A DNA stretch of 64,000 nucleotides from Agitococcus sp. (GCA_030646715.1 JAUSLJ010000035.1:1-64000); one strand, 5' to 3'; shown: positions 46,533 through 56,217, counted from the stretch's first letter. Numbers and translations: made by a program. The notes: generated from the sequence alone by a model not told the origin.

Positions 46533-47501
46533 ATGACCGATGATACCAGTAGCCAAGCAGCTCGTTTTTTAACAATTACCGAAAACGAAGACGGCCAACG
46601 CCTTGATAATTATTTACTCACCAAATTAAAGGGTGCACCGCGTACTTTAATTTATCGTATTGTCCGTACTGGCGAAGTGCGCGTGAATAAAGGTCGAGTT
46701 AAGCCTGAATATCGGTTACAGATTGGCGATATCGTCCGTGTGCCGCCGTTACGTTTAAGTGAAGAGGCTGCTCCTGCGACACCGAGCCCACAATTGTCAC
46801 AATCACTTACAGATCGAATTTTGTATCAAGAACACGGCATTATTGCCATGAACAAACCTACAGGTTTGGCGGTTCATGGTGGCAGTGGTGTGGCGTATGG
46901 TTTGATTGAGGCCTTGCGTGCTATTTATCCCACCAAAGAATTTTTAGAGTTGGTACATCGCTTAGACCGTGATACCTCAGGTTTAATCTTGGTTGCTGAT
47001 AAACGCAGTATATTGCGTCATCTCCATGAGCAATTACGTGATGGAAAAATGCACAAAGTCTATGTCGCGTTATTGGCAGGCAATCTTAAAGGAGCAAATC
47101 ACAAAGTCACTGCTCCTTTAGATAAAACGAATTTGGCTTCGGGCGAGCGTGTCGTGCGGGTGTCGCGTGATGGTAAAGCCGCAGAAACACACTTTAAAGT
47201 GATTGAACGCTTTGAGAACTGTACTTTAGTCGAAGCAAAGCCGTTGACAGGACGTACTCATCAAATTCGTGTTCATGCCCAATTTTTAGGTCATCCGATT
47301 TTAGGTGATGATAAATACTGTCCGAACGAAAAAAACAAAGAAGCGAAAGATAAATACGGTTTAAACCGCTTGTTTTTACACGCTCGTGACCTCACCTTTA
47401 AATTACCCAACGAAGAAGCCCCCGTTAAATTACATTGTCCTTTAGCGCCCGAGTTGACCCAAGTGCTAGAAACCTTGAGAAAATTGAATGTCCGCGTATA
47501 A
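46533..47501 (+). CDS. rluC: RluC-type 23S rRNA pseudouridine synthase
   Basis: The 322-residue enzyme isomerises uridines 955, 2504 and 2580 (E. coli numbering) in 23S rRNA. An N-terminal S4 domain (about 20-70) precedes the catalytic domain with HRLDRDTSGL, where D145 is the nucleophile. RTHQIRVHAQFLGHPILGD is the second family block. It is divergent from rne, as in E. coli and Pseudomonas, and overlaps the following HAD gene by 14 bp. Confidence 0.96.
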   Translation: MTDDTSSQAARFLTITENEDGQRLDNYLLTKLKGAPRTLIYRIVRTGEVRVNKGRVKPEYRLQIGDIVRVPPLRLSEEAAPATPSPQLSQSLTDRILYQEHGIIAMNKPTGLAVHGGSGVAYGLIEALRAIYPTKEFLELVHRLDRDTSGLILVADKRSILRHLHEQLRDGKMHKVYVALLAGNLKGANHKVTAPLDKTNLASGERVVRVSRDGKAAETHFKVIERFENCTLVEAKPLTGRTHQIRVHAQFLGHPILGDDKYCPNEKNKEAKDKYGLNRLFLHARDLTFKLPNEEAPVKLHCPLAPELTQVLETLRKLNVRV

Positions 47502-48135
47502 ATTAGTGATTTTTGATTGGGATGGCACGCTCATGGACTCGGTGGCGCATATCGTCGAGTGCCTGCAACAGGCAGCAACGACGTTAGAGCAACCTGTCCC
47601 TAGCATTGAAGCAGCGCGTAATATTATTGGATTGGGGTTGCCAGAAGCGATTGCTATCTTGTTTCCCCATGCCAGTGTTGCCGCGCGTGAGTCAATACGG
47701 CAGCAATATGCCCATCATTTTGTCTTAGGTGCTCCTGATAAAATCCAGTTGTTTGATGGTGTTAGGCCATTATTAACGCAGTTGCGCGAAGCAGGGGCAT
47801 TATTAGCGGTGGCAACGGGAAAAAGTCGCTTGGGTTTGAATCGGGTGTTGGCACAAACGGGCTTAGGTGATTATTTTGTTGCGACACGTTGTGCGGATGA
47901 AACCGCTTCAAAACCGCATCCTTTGATGTTGAACGAGTTATTGGCACATACAGGTATTGCCCTTGAAGAAGCGGTGATGATTGGCGACACCAGTTATGAC
48001 ATGGAAATGGCACAACAAATCGCTATGCCGCGTATTGGCGTGTCTTATGGTGTTCATAGCGTTGATGTGTTGCAATCGTATCAGCCCTTGGTAATCGTGG
48101 ATAACGTCTATCAATTGCAAGAAATTTTGTGTTAA
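47488..48135 (+). CDS. HAD-superfamily phosphatase
   Basis: The 215-residue protein has the HAD motifs in order: nucleophile loop VIFDWDGTLMDS (D at 9 and 11), motif II with Thr in AVATGKSR, the Lys region, and motif IV GDTSYDMEMA. It has the alpha-helical cap of the phosphoglycolate-phosphatase-like group. The substrate is unknown; in Pseudomonas the equivalent gene has the same place after rluC. It is translated from within the rluC 3' end. Confidence 0.92.
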   Translation: MSAYKLVIFDWDGTLMDSVAHIVECLQQAATTLEQPVPSIEAARNIIGLGLPEAIAILFPHASVAARESIRQQYAHHFVLGAPDKIQLFDGVRPLLTQLREAGALLAVATGKSRLGLNRVLAQTGLGDYFVATRCADETASKPHPLMLNELLAHTGIALEEAVMIGDTSYDMEMAQQIAMPRIGVSYGVHSVDVLQSYQPLVIVDNVYQLQEILC

Positions 48136-48173
48136 AACATTCAATAACTGATTAACAAGAAAGTGGAGTTCTC

Positions 48174-49121
48174 ATGAGTGATAACAATGGCCGTGAATGG
48201 CAGATTTTAGAAAAAGCGGTATTGGCTTCAGTCGATGAACAACGTAAGGCGCGTCGTTGGGGTATTGTCTTTAAATTCCTCACTTTTGCTTATATTTTGG
48301 CCATTATTATTATGCTCGCTTCTCCGAGTAAGCACGGTGCCAAAACTGACGAATCAAACGCGCATATTGCCGTTGTTGAACTGAATGGTGAAATCGCCGA
48401 CAGTAAAGATGCCAATGCCGACGACATTATTAGTGGCTTAACCGATGCTTTTGAAGCCCAAAATAGTAAAGCGGTGGTGTTGCGTATTAATAGTCCGGGT
48501 GGTAGCCCTGTGCAGTCGGGTTATGTCTATGATGCTATTCGTCAATTGCGGACTAAATATCCGAATAAAAAACTCTATGCTGTGATTACTGATATTGGAG
48601 CTTCAGGTGCTTATTATATTGCTGCCGCCGCAGACCAAATTTATGTTAGTCCAGCCAGTTTAGTCGGTTCTATTGGGGTGATTATGCAAGGTTTTGGCGT
48701 GCAAAGTTTGGCGCAAAAAATTGGTGTCGAAGACCGTACCATGACCGCGGGTTCTCATAAAGCGATTATGAATCCGATGGCAGCCATTAGCCCACAAGAA
48801 AAAGCCCATGTGCAAAAACTGTTAGATACCATTCACCAGCAGTTTATTACCGCTGTTAAACAAGGTCGTGGTCAACGTTTAAAAGAAACGCCAGAGATGT
48901 TTTCGGGCTTATTTTGGACAGGCCAACAAGCGGTGGAGTTGGGTTTGGCGGATGGTTTTGGTTCGGTAAAATCGGTAGCCAAGCTGGTTGGTACAGAAGA
49001 TCAAGTTAATTACACGCAAAACAAAAACCCGATGGATAACTTTATTCGTAAATTGGGTGTCAGTATGGGTGAAACAGTTGCCGCTAAATTGGACTTAGGT
49101 TCGGAATTGAAAATCCGTTAG
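48174..49121 (+). CDS. sppA: SppA/SohB-type signal peptide peptidase (S49 family)
   Basis: The 315-residue inner-membrane protease has one membrane anchor (about 27-47) and the short S49 domain. The catalytic Ser is in DIGASGAYYIAAAAD and the Lys in AGSHKAIMNP. VGSIGVIMQGFGV is the conserved link between them. It degrades cleaved signal peptides and perhaps other membrane fragments. It is the short, 36K-type protein. GTGGAG lies about 8 nt before the ATG. Confidence 0.93.
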   Translation: MSDNNGREWQILEKAVLASVDEQRKARRWGIVFKFLTFAYILAIIIMLASPSKHGAKTDESNAHIAVVELNGEIADSKDANADDIISGLTDAFEAQNSKAVVLRINSPGGSPVQSGYVYDAIRQLRTKYPNKKLYAVITDIGASGAYYIAAAADQIYVSPASLVGSIGVIMQGFGVQSLAQKIGVEDRTMTAGSHKAIMNPMAAISPQEKAHVQKLLDTIHQQFITAVKQGRGQRLKETPEMFSGLFWTGQQAVELGLADGFGSVKSVAKLVGTEDQVNYTQNKNPMDNFIRKLGVSMGETVAAKLDLGSELKIR

Positions 49122-49173
49122 TTGTTCAAAAACTGGGTTGATGTGAAGGGGCAGATTTATCTGCCCTTTATTT

Positions 49174-49755
49174 TTAAGGTGTCAAAACCCCTTCGTGCTG
49201 CAACATCGTCACCAAACGAATCAGCGGTAAACCAATCAAGCTCGTTGGATCGTTACCTTCTAAACGCTCAAATAAACTAATACCCAAACCTTCACTTTTA
49301 AAACTCCCCGCACATTGATAAGGCTGTTCTGCTTGTAAATAACGTTCAATTTGCGCGGCGGTTAACGCACGGAAATAGACATTAAATGCCTCAACATGAT
49401 GCTGAAATAATCCCGTTTGGCTGTTGAATAGACATAAGCCTGTATGAAAAACTAATTTCTGCCCACTAAAATTTTGCAGTTGCTGGGTGGCATTGGCGTG
49501 CGTAATGGGTTTGCCAATAATTTCATCATTAAATGTTGTGGCTTGATCTGATCCAATAATTAAGTGGCGAGGATATTTTTTGCTCAATGTTTGTGCTTTA
49601 GCAATGGCTAAACGCTGACATAATTGCGCGGTATTTTCATTATCTAGCGGTGTTTCATCTACTTCTGGGCTATCTTGTATAAAATCTATTTGTAGTCGTG
49701 TTAGTAACTCGCGACGAAAAGGCGATGTTGACGCTAATACTAAAGGTAAAGTCAT
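49174..49755 (-). CDS. yceF: Maf-like 7-methyl-GTP pyrophosphatase (YceF type)
   Basis: The 193-residue protein hydrolyses non-canonical nucleotides. LVLASTSPFRRELL, PEVDETP, IIGSDQ and CAGSFKSEGLGISLFERLEGNDP closely follow E. coli YceF, which prefers m7GTP, rather than the YhdE subgroup. Its location near rne-rluC is also that of YceF in E. coli. Its start codon overlaps the start of the divergent gene at 49754. Confidence 0.93.
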   Translation of the reverse strand: MTLPLVLASTSPFRRELLTRLQIDFIQDSPEVDETPLDNENTAQLCQRLAIAKAQTLSKKYPRHLIIGSDQATTFNDEIIGKPITHANATQQLQNFSGQKLVFHTGLCLFNSQTGLFQHHVEAFNVYFRALTAAQIERYLQAEQPYQCAGSFKSEGLGISLFERLEGNDPTSLIGLPLIRLVTMLQHEGVLTP

Positions 49756-50137
49756 GGAAAACTCCTATCTATTTGTATATGGCACTTTACGCCCCGATTC
49801 AGGTCACGAAATGGGCACATGGTTGGCACAACACGCTCATTATATCGGTGCGGCAAAACTGAAAGGTCAACTGTATCAAGTCAGCTATTATCCTGCATTA
49901 GTCAAAGGCGATGATTGGATTACGGGTGATGTCTATGCTTGCCCAGCGGAGGCTTGGCCACACTTAGACGCTTTTGAGGAAGCAGAAGGGCTTGATCCCG
50001 AGTATGAACGGCATTTAACGCCTGTTTTGTTGTCAGCGGGTCAGTGGTTGAGTGCGTGGGTGTATTGGTATCGCCGACCAGCCACAGGCATGACGGCTGT
50101 GGTGGGCGGCGATTGGTTGCAGCATTTGCTTATTTAG
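49754..50137 (+). CDS. gamma-glutamylcyclotransferase-like (GGCT/YtfP family) protein
   Basis: The 127-residue protein has the AIG2/GGCT fold start YLFVYGTLRPDSGHE and the acidic motif in LDAFEEAEG, where the catalytic Glu of the family is found. It would act on gamma-glutamylamines or glutathione-related dipeptides, but YtfP-type proteins lack firm functions. GGTAAAG is the only candidate ribosome binding site, within 8 nt of the ATG and inside the divergent yceF-type gene. It is convergent with prc. Confidence 0.87.
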   Translation: MENSYLFVYGTLRPDSGHEMGTWLAQHAHYIGAAKLKGQLYQVSYYPALVKGDDWITGDVYACPAEAWPHLDAFEEAEGLDPEYERHLTPVLLSAGQWLSAWVYWYRRPATGMTAVVGGDWLQHLLI

Positions 50138-50154
50138 CCTTTGTTTCGGCTTAG

Positions 50155-52269
50155 CTATTTATGGTCTTTAGCAATTTTGACATCGGGCAGGGCGGCATCT
50201 AACAGGATTTGCGCCGCTTCGGTGACAAATGCTTCATCTTCGGGTTTGGGTTTCTTGTTAGGCTCGGCAAACTCTTCAGTGATGGCTTTTTCTTCATCAT
50301 TAGCCGCATCCGCTTCGCGCCATGTTTTTAACAAGGTTTGACCTTTAGCAATACGACGTTCATTTTCAATGGCTAAACGTTTAGCATCTAGATCATCTTG
50401 CTCTTTGCGGCGTTTAGCTTCGTTTAATGAAATCACTGTTATTTTCTTTAACGTTTCAGCCAAAGCAATTTGATCGTTAAGATAGCGGAAGTCTGGGTCA
50501 TTCGCTTGACGTTGTTGCGATTTAATCCGCAACGCGGCGAGTTGGCGACTAAAGCCATTAAAAGGCAGATACCGAGCAGAATCAATTGTGTCCCACGGTA
50601 AAGCATTTTCTAAAACGGACTCACCCACATCTGCGCCTTGAAAAATATTAGGAAAGTTAATATCCGCTTCAACGCCTTTATGTTGGGTACTAGCTCCTGA
50701 GATACGGTAAAACTTAGCTTCGGTAAGCTTTAATTGTCCGTGATTTAAGTCGCGTAAGGATTGTACTGTACCTTTACCAAAGCTAGTTGTACCGACGACT
50801 AAGCCGCGACCATAATCTTGAATGGCACCCGCGAGAATTTCTGTGGCCGATGCTGATAAACGGTTGACCATCACCACGAGAGGGCCGTCATAGGCAATGG
50901 AAGCATCGGAATCGCCTAGCAACTCCACTTCACCGTTGGCATTTTTGACTTGTACGGTTGGCCCTGTTTCAATGAATAAACCTGTTAGCGAGTTGGCTTC
51001 ACTTAATGAGCCGCCACCATTATTGCGTAGGTCTAATACTAAGCCATCCACTTTGTCCGCTTTAAGTTCTTCAATTAAATGCGCGACATCACGAGTGGTG
51101 CTGCGATAATTTGGGTCACCCGCTTGCATGGCGGCAAAGTCCGCATAAAAAGTGGGCAAGGTAATCACGCCAATTTTATAAAGCTTATTATTGCGAGTGA
51201 CTTCAAGCACTCGTTTTTGTGCGGCTTGTTCTTCCAGCTTAATCGTTTTACGGGTAATAACTACGACTTTGGTTTGATGTTCATCTACTGCACTAGCAGG
51301 TAACACTTGTAGGCGAACAACACTATCTTTAGGGCCACGGATTAAATCAACCACTTCATCAATGCGCCAGCCAATGACATCAACAAAGTCACTATTGCCT
51401 TGAGCAACGGCAACGACACGATCATTGGGTTTTAATTGTCCTGATTTTTCCGCAGGACCCGCAGGGACTAACCGAACGATTTTGGTGTACTCATCTTCGC
51501 TTTGAAGCACTGCACCAATACCTTCGAGTGATAAACTCATATTGATGTTGAAGTTTTCAGAAGTGCGCGGTGAGAAGTATTCGGTATGAGGGTCGTAAGT
51601 TTCAGCAAACGAGTTCATAAATACCTGAAACACATCGTCCGCTTTGTTACGGCTCATATTATTGAGTTGGGTTTGATAACGCTTGGTTAGCATTTTGCTA
51701 ATGGCGGCGTTGTCTTTACCTGAGAGTTTTAAACTCAGAACAGTGGACATTAAACGCTTGTGCCACAAATCATCTAGCTCATCGCTGGATTTCGCCCACG
51801 GCGCATCTTCACGTTTAGTTTCTAAACTACTGTTTTTGGTAAAGTCTAGGTGTTCAATGCCTTTCGCTAATTCACGCAAAACATAGGTTAAGCGTTCGGT
51901 GCCGCGTTGTTGAAAACGGCTGTAAATCAAAAAGGCATGGCTTAATTCGCCTTTACTGAGGTCGTCATCAAGTAAATAACGATAGACTTCAAATTCTTTA
52001 ATATCACTGGCTAAAAAATAACTACGACTGCTATCTAAATCTTTGAGATAGCGAGTAAAAATTTGATTAGATAAGTCATCATTGAGTTTTTTGTGTTCGT
52101 AATGCAAATGTTTCAGCATCAGCACGCTAGAACGAGCGGCTTTGATTGCTTCTTTGCTGGGCTCAAGCTGAGTCGGTGCTGCGGCTTGAGTAGCAAATAC
52201 AGCAGAGAAAAATACGAGGCCACCAAAAGCGGCTGACCAAATGACATGTTTACGAGAAATTACGGCCAT
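50155..52269 (-). CDS. prc: Prc/Tsp carboxy-terminal processing protease
   Basis: The 704-residue periplasmic protease trims C-termini of envelope proteins. A signal peptide (about 1-30) is followed by an N-terminal helical domain (about 35-235), a PDZ domain (about 240-330), the S41 catalytic domain with Ser in VVMVNRLSASATEI and Lys in TTSFGKGTVQSL, and a C-terminal helical domain with charged repeats. All catalytic residues are present. Length is near that of E. coli Prc (682). It seems monocistronic. Confidence 0.95.
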   Translation of the reverse strand: MAVISRKHVIWSAAFGGLVFFSAVFATQAAAPTQLEPSKEAIKAARSSVLMLKHLHYEHKKLNDDLSNQIFTRYLKDLDSSRSYFLASDIKEFEVYRYLLDDDLSKGELSHAFLIYSRFQQRGTERLTYVLRELAKGIEHLDFTKNSSLETKREDAPWAKSSDELDDLWHKRLMSTVLSLKLSGKDNAAISKMLTKRYQTQLNNMSRNKADDVFQVFMNSFAETYDPHTEYFSPRTSENFNINMSLSLEGIGAVLQSEDEYTKIVRLVPAGPAEKSGQLKPNDRVVAVAQGNSDFVDVIGWRIDEVVDLIRGPKDSVVRLQVLPASAVDEHQTKVVVITRKTIKLEEQAAQKRVLEVTRNNKLYKIGVITLPTFYADFAAMQAGDPNYRSTTRDVAHLIEELKADKVDGLVLDLRNNGGGSLSEANSLTGLFIETGPTVQVKNANGEVELLGDSDASIAYDGPLVVMVNRLSASATEILAGAIQDYGRGLVVGTTSFGKGTVQSLRDLNHGQLKLTEAKFYRISGASTQHKGVEADINFPNIFQGADVGESVLENALPWDTIDSARYLPFNGFSRQLAALRIKSQQRQANDPDFRYLNDQIALAETLKKITVISLNEAKRRKEQDDLDAKRLAIENERRIAKGQTLLKTWREADAANDEEKAITEEFAEPNKKPKPEDEAFVTEAAQILLDAALPDVKIAKDHK

Positions 52270-52443
52270 GAGTGTCTTGAATAATTAACGCCAGCGGACT
52301 ACTGGCTGTTCCTCATTATAGAGAGCCTTGTCTGAATTTTATAGCGGTCAAACCTTAAAAAAACACACAACATTTAGCTGAATCATCGCTTATCATTGAA
52401 CAATTACTTTAAGACAACAGTTTTGATAAAAAAGGAGTGCGAA

Positions 52444-53463
52444 ATGAACGGCGCATTAATGCTGGATTTAGTGGGTTTAGAGCTTGATGCAGAAGAAAAA
52501 GAAATTTTGCAGCATCCTCATGTCGGTGGTTTGATATTTTTTTCCCGTAACTACACGGGCCCTGAACAGATTCAGGCGTTGGTCAATAGTGTACGTGCAG
52601 TGCGTCCTGAAATTATTATTGCCGTTGACCAAGAAGGTGGTCGAGTGCAGCGTTTTCGTGATGGTTTTGTCAAACTGCCACCGATGAAAATCTTTGGCGA
52701 TACTTTTGCCCATGACCCGAGAAAAGCCCGAGAGTTAGCGCATCATTGTGGTTGGTTGATGGCGGCAGAAGTATTAGCAGTGGGCGTTGATATTAGCTTT
52801 GCGCCCATTTTGGATGTTGATTGTGGTTTAAGTAAAGTGATTGGCAATCGTTCCTTTCATTCTGACCCTGAAGTGGCGGTGACGTTATTGCGCGAGTTTA
52901 TTCGCGGTATGCACGAAGCGGGCATGGCGGCAACGGGTAAGCATTTTCCCGGTCATGGTTCGGTGGAAGCGGATTCTCATGTCGCGATTCCTGTGGATAA
53001 TCGCAGTTATGCAGAAATCGCCGCTTTAGATTTAATCCCCTTCAAAGCCTTAAGTTCGGAGTTACAAGGCATTATGCCTGCCCATGTGATTTATCCTGAA
53101 GTGGATAGTAAACCTGCGGGTTTTTCGCCCATTTGGTTGCAGGATGTTTTACGCCAGTCTTTAGGTTTTAACGGTGTGATTTTTTCTGATGATTTAAGCA
53201 TGGAAGGTGCGGGCGTGGTGGGCGGTTATGCGGATCGTGCCGATGCTGCTTTAGAAGCGGGTTGCGACATGGTGTTAGCCTGTAATCAACGTGCAGGTGC
53301 GATTCAAATTTTAGAATATTTAGAAAAATATCCTCGTATTCCTCATCAACATCGTTTTGATGCCTTGCGTGGTAAGGGTAAGTTAAAATGGAATGATTTA
53401 ACGAAGAGTCCACAGTGGTTAGCCGCAGAAGAAGCAATTCGTAGCATTATGGTCATGGCTTAA
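52444..53463 (+). CDS. nagZ: NagZ, beta-N-acetylhexosaminidase
   Basis: The 339-residue cytoplasmic enzyme removes GlcNAc from anhydro-muropeptides in cell-wall recycling. GH3-family motifs are DQEGGRVQRFRDGF, ATGKHFPGHGSVEADSH (His as general acid/base) and IFSDDLSMEGAG with the nucleophile Asp. The ATG at 52444 has AAGGAG 7 nt upstream, unlike the longer upstream frame. It is in line with the EamA transporter gene (24 bp gap). Confidence 0.96.
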   Translation: MNGALMLDLVGLELDAEEKEILQHPHVGGLIFFSRNYTGPEQIQALVNSVRAVRPEIIIAVDQEGGRVQRFRDGFVKLPPMKIFGDTFAHDPRKARELAHHCGWLMAAEVLAVGVDISFAPILDVDCGLSKVIGNRSFHSDPEVAVTLLREFIRGMHEAGMAATGKHFPGHGSVEADSHVAIPVDNRSYAEIAALDLIPFKALSSELQGIMPAHVIYPEVDSKPAGFSPIWLQDVLRQSLGFNGVIFSDDLSMEGAGVVGGYADRADAALEAGCDMVLACNQRAGAIQILEYLEKYPRIPHQHRFDALRGKGKLKWNDLTKSPQWLAAEEAIRSIMVMA

Positions 53464-53487
53464 CTCAGCCTATAACGGAATGACATA

Positions 53488-54420
53488 ATGACAAATTCGG
53501 GTAAGTCTGACTTGATGCTAGTGGGGGTGACTCTGTTGGCGGCGGTTAGCTGGATTATGTCTCGCGAGGCGGTATTACTGATGCCGCCTTTGCTATTTAT
53601 GGCGTTTCGGTTTTTGTTAGCAGCATCATTATTGGCGGTGATTGGTTTTCGGCAATTAAGGACGATGGGCGTTCAGGCTTTGAAACGTAGTCTCGGCGTA
53701 GGTGTGGTGTTCGCTGTTGCCATGAGTTGTTGGGTAATGGGAATTTTTACGGGTACTCATGTTGGTGAGGGTGCATTTCTCACCAGTTTAGGTGTGGTGC
53801 TTGTTCCTGTGATGGGGCGTTTGTTTTTTGGTGAGGCGCAAGCGCGGAGTAATTGGTTTGCATTGCCAGTAGCGGCAACAGGTTTGGCGTTATTGTCGCT
53901 GCAACATGGCTTTAGTTTGGAAATGGGGCAGATATTTTATTTGACGGCAGCGATTATTTTTGCCTTGTTTTTTCGGTTGAATACGCAAGCGGTGAATACT
54001 CGTACGGTTGTTGCCAGTGATGGCCGCGAAGTACATGAATCGGGCGTGCCTGCTATTGCTTTGACTTCTATTGTATTAGCGATGGTCGGCGTTGTTGCGG
54101 GGCTCTTATCGCTGATTTTTGAGCAGTGGTTAGTGGCGGTACAACATTTTTCTTCTGCAATGGCAGGTTGGATTATTGCCAGTGCGGTGGTGGGAACATC
54201 GGCTCGTTTTCTGTTACAGACCTATGCTCAAAGTTTGTCGAATAACACGCATGGTGTGGTGATTATGGTGGTTGAGCCTGTATGGGTGGCACTACTAGCT
54301 GCCGCATGGTACGGGGAGAGTATGTCGGGGCAACAGTTGGCGGGTTGTGGTTTGATTCTGTTGGCTTTGCTTATCAGTCGCGCTAGTGTTTTACGTTATT
54401 GGTTGAAGTCGTTGTGTTGA
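53488..54420 (+). CDS. EamA/DMT-family transporter
   Basis: The 310-residue protein has about ten membrane helices and two EamA repeats, the drug/metabolite transporter architecture. AISWI-type openings appear at LLAAVSWIMSREAV. The helix ending EPVWVALLAAAWYGESMSGQQL is the second-repeat signature. The substrate is unknown; many members export amino acids or metabolites. It probably shares a transcript with nagZ. Confidence 0.9.
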   Translation: MTNSGKSDLMLVGVTLLAAVSWIMSREAVLLMPPLLFMAFRFLLAASLLAVIGFRQLRTMGVQALKRSLGVGVVFAVAMSCWVMGIFTGTHVGEGAFLTSLGVVLVPVMGRLFFGEAQARSNWFALPVAATGLALLSLQHGFSLEMGQIFYLTAAIIFALFFRLNTQAVNTRTVVASDGREVHESGVPAIALTSIVLAMVGVVAGLLSLIFEQWLVAVQHFSSAMAGWIIASAVVGTSARFLLQTYAQSLSNNTHGVVIMVVEPVWVALLAAAWYGESMSGQQLAGCGLILLALLISRASVLRYWLKSLC

Positions 54421-54435
54421 GTTGATTGGCTCTTA

Positions 54436-54465
54436 AATCCCGTTTTTCACACGGGCTATGGATAA
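54436..54465. repeat. CCCGTGTTCCACACGGGCTAC-type repeat arm (family R4)
   Basis: AATCCCGTTTTTCACACGGG and CTATGGATAA form one arm like that at 57205-57232, with CCCGT facing ACGGG. It marks the left side of the AT-rich accessory island. Confidence 0.6.
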
Positions 54466-54483
54466 ATTAAGGAGAAAATAATA

Positions 54484-56208
54484 ATGTCAAATCGTCATGA
54501 TGCAATTATTTGGGATGCCGAATTGTATGGTACGCCTAAGAGTTTTGAAGAAGCCTCTAGTATGTCCATGCTTTTAGAAGACAAAGCAGAGTCTCAAACA
54601 AATCTTAAAATACAGTCTTTTTTAAATAAATTAGAAACCGTCGCTAAAAGCATGGCTGAGACACGCGAAGTCTTCGAGAGCTTCCAAAATATCAGTAAAA
54701 CGATAGATACTATGGCCGCCTATGTTCTAGAAATGCCCGATGAGGATTGGGAGTATTTTTTACAGCACGTCGTTGAAATTGCTTGGCAAAATAAACTGAT
54801 TGTTTTTTATGAGTCACTTTCGACTGTTTTTATATCACCTAAAAATATATTACCCAAAAGCAACAAAAAAATATGGAATACTATTGTTGATTATAACAGC
54901 CTTAATTTAGAACCTGACACGCTTAAAGGTTTCGAAAGAAAATTAAGCCCTATTATTCATGTTAAAATGACAAAACAAGGGTTTATTATTAAAAACAAAA
55001 AAAATCACGAGTATATTAAACACACTCAATTAGGTCATCAAATTATACAGTTTGAATACGAATCATACTATAGCAAGAGATCGGTTTTATTTCTGAGTTT
55101 TATTACCATCAATGCGGTAAGTGATATTTATAAAAAGTTTTTCTATGGCGAAGATTCAAGACTTTGCCTTGGAACAGCTAACATCATTGAACGCGATATA
55201 GACTTCTCTACTAAGGAAGGGCTTGGTATATTTTTTGAAGAAATTGAAAAAAAACTGTTCAGTATTTTGGCGTGTATGGAAAATAATATCACTGCTGTTG
55301 ATGATTTATTAAGCCAAGATAGGTATGCTTTTTTTAGAGACTATATTTATAATGTTAATAAACATAATGGCCATTATGCTCCATTTCTTTTGATTGCAGC
55401 ACGGTTAGCAAATAGCCCTAGATTTGATGAACTAATAACAACGTTCTCTGAACCTCGGTTCGGAAGAGGCATAAACGCTATTGAATGGTCAAAGCTGGTT
55501 AATTATTTACAACAAGAAATTGACCCTAATAACTTTATAGCGTTATATCAAACACTGTTAGCGCAAAGAAATGCTATTGATACAGACAAAGCTACGTTTT
55601 TAATGACTATGCTTCCACCTCAACAAGAAGAGGAGTTAGCGTTATTAAAAACTGCATGGCATGACAAGTCCACAGGACTGATATGGCAAATTGGCTGTAT
55701 TGGTGAACAGGTATGTAATGAAAATCCAACAGGTGTCGCTGATTTACTGACATGGCAAGAGGTGCTTGAGTTATTAAAACAGCCAAAATATAAACACTGG
55801 CGTTTACCTACAAAAGAAGAGTTACAAGCCGTAGAGATTACTCAAAACATTATGTACATTGCTAATAATCAAATTGCTTCATACAGTTTAATCTTAGACG
55901 AATTTACTTATCATTGGACTTCAAATGTTAGGAGCTTACATGATTTTGAATATTATAAAAAAGTGGCTCCTATTTTAGGCGATATCTTGTCCCGTAAATA
56001 TGTGAATGGCCATATTATGAGCTGCGATAGCGATGAATATAAAGAAATAATGAAACTTTTCCATGTTACAGCAGAAGAACATGATGTAAATTTTTCTCGA
56101 TTTTCTTCAAGAAAGCATCGTATTACTTCGGATATGGCTTTTTTGCCACGCGCCTTAAACGAAAAAGCTGCTGTCCGTTTGGTTAGGGATACAAATAAGT
56201 TAGGATAA
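54484..56208 (+). CDS. DUF1566-containing protein of unknown function
   Basis: The 574-residue protein has a C-terminal DUF1566 domain (about 395-574): WHDKSTGLIWQI, LTWQEVLELLKQPKYKHWRL and the final KAAVRLVRD. Its first 390 residues, largely helical with an aromatic- and Lys-rich middle section, match nothing I recognise. There is no signal peptide or membrane segment, so it is cytoplasmic unless exported by a dedicated system. AAGGAG lies about 8 nt before the ATG. The gene is AT-rich, with many AAA/ATA codons, unlike the core genes beside it, and lies between R4 repeats. Acquisition by transfer is likely. Confidence 0.8.
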   Translation: MSNRHDAIIWDAELYGTPKSFEEASSMSMLLEDKAESQTNLKIQSFLNKLETVAKSMAETREVFESFQNISKTIDTMAAYVLEMPDEDWEYFLQHVVEIAWQNKLIVFYESLSTVFISPKNILPKSNKKIWNTIVDYNSLNLEPDTLKGFERKLSPIIHVKMTKQGFIIKNKKNHEYIKHTQLGHQIIQFEYESYYSKRSVLFLSFITINAVSDIYKKFFYGEDSRLCLGTANIIERDIDFSTKEGLGIFFEEIEKKLFSILACMENNITAVDDLLSQDRYAFFRDYIYNVNKHNGHYAPFLLIAARLANSPRFDELITTFSEPRFGRGINAIEWSKLVNYLQQEIDPNNFIALYQTLLAQRNAIDTDKATFLMTMLPPQQEEELALLKTAWHDKSTGLIWQIGCIGEQVCNENPTGVADLLTWQEVLELLKQPKYKHWRLPTKEELQAVEITQNIMYIANNQIASYSLILDEFTYHWTSNVRSLHDFEYYKKVAPILGDILSRKYVNGHIMSCDSDEYKEIMKLFHVTAEEHDVNFSRFSSRKHRITSDMAFLPRALNEKAAVRLVRDTNKLG

Positions 56209-56217
56209 TAAGCAAGC

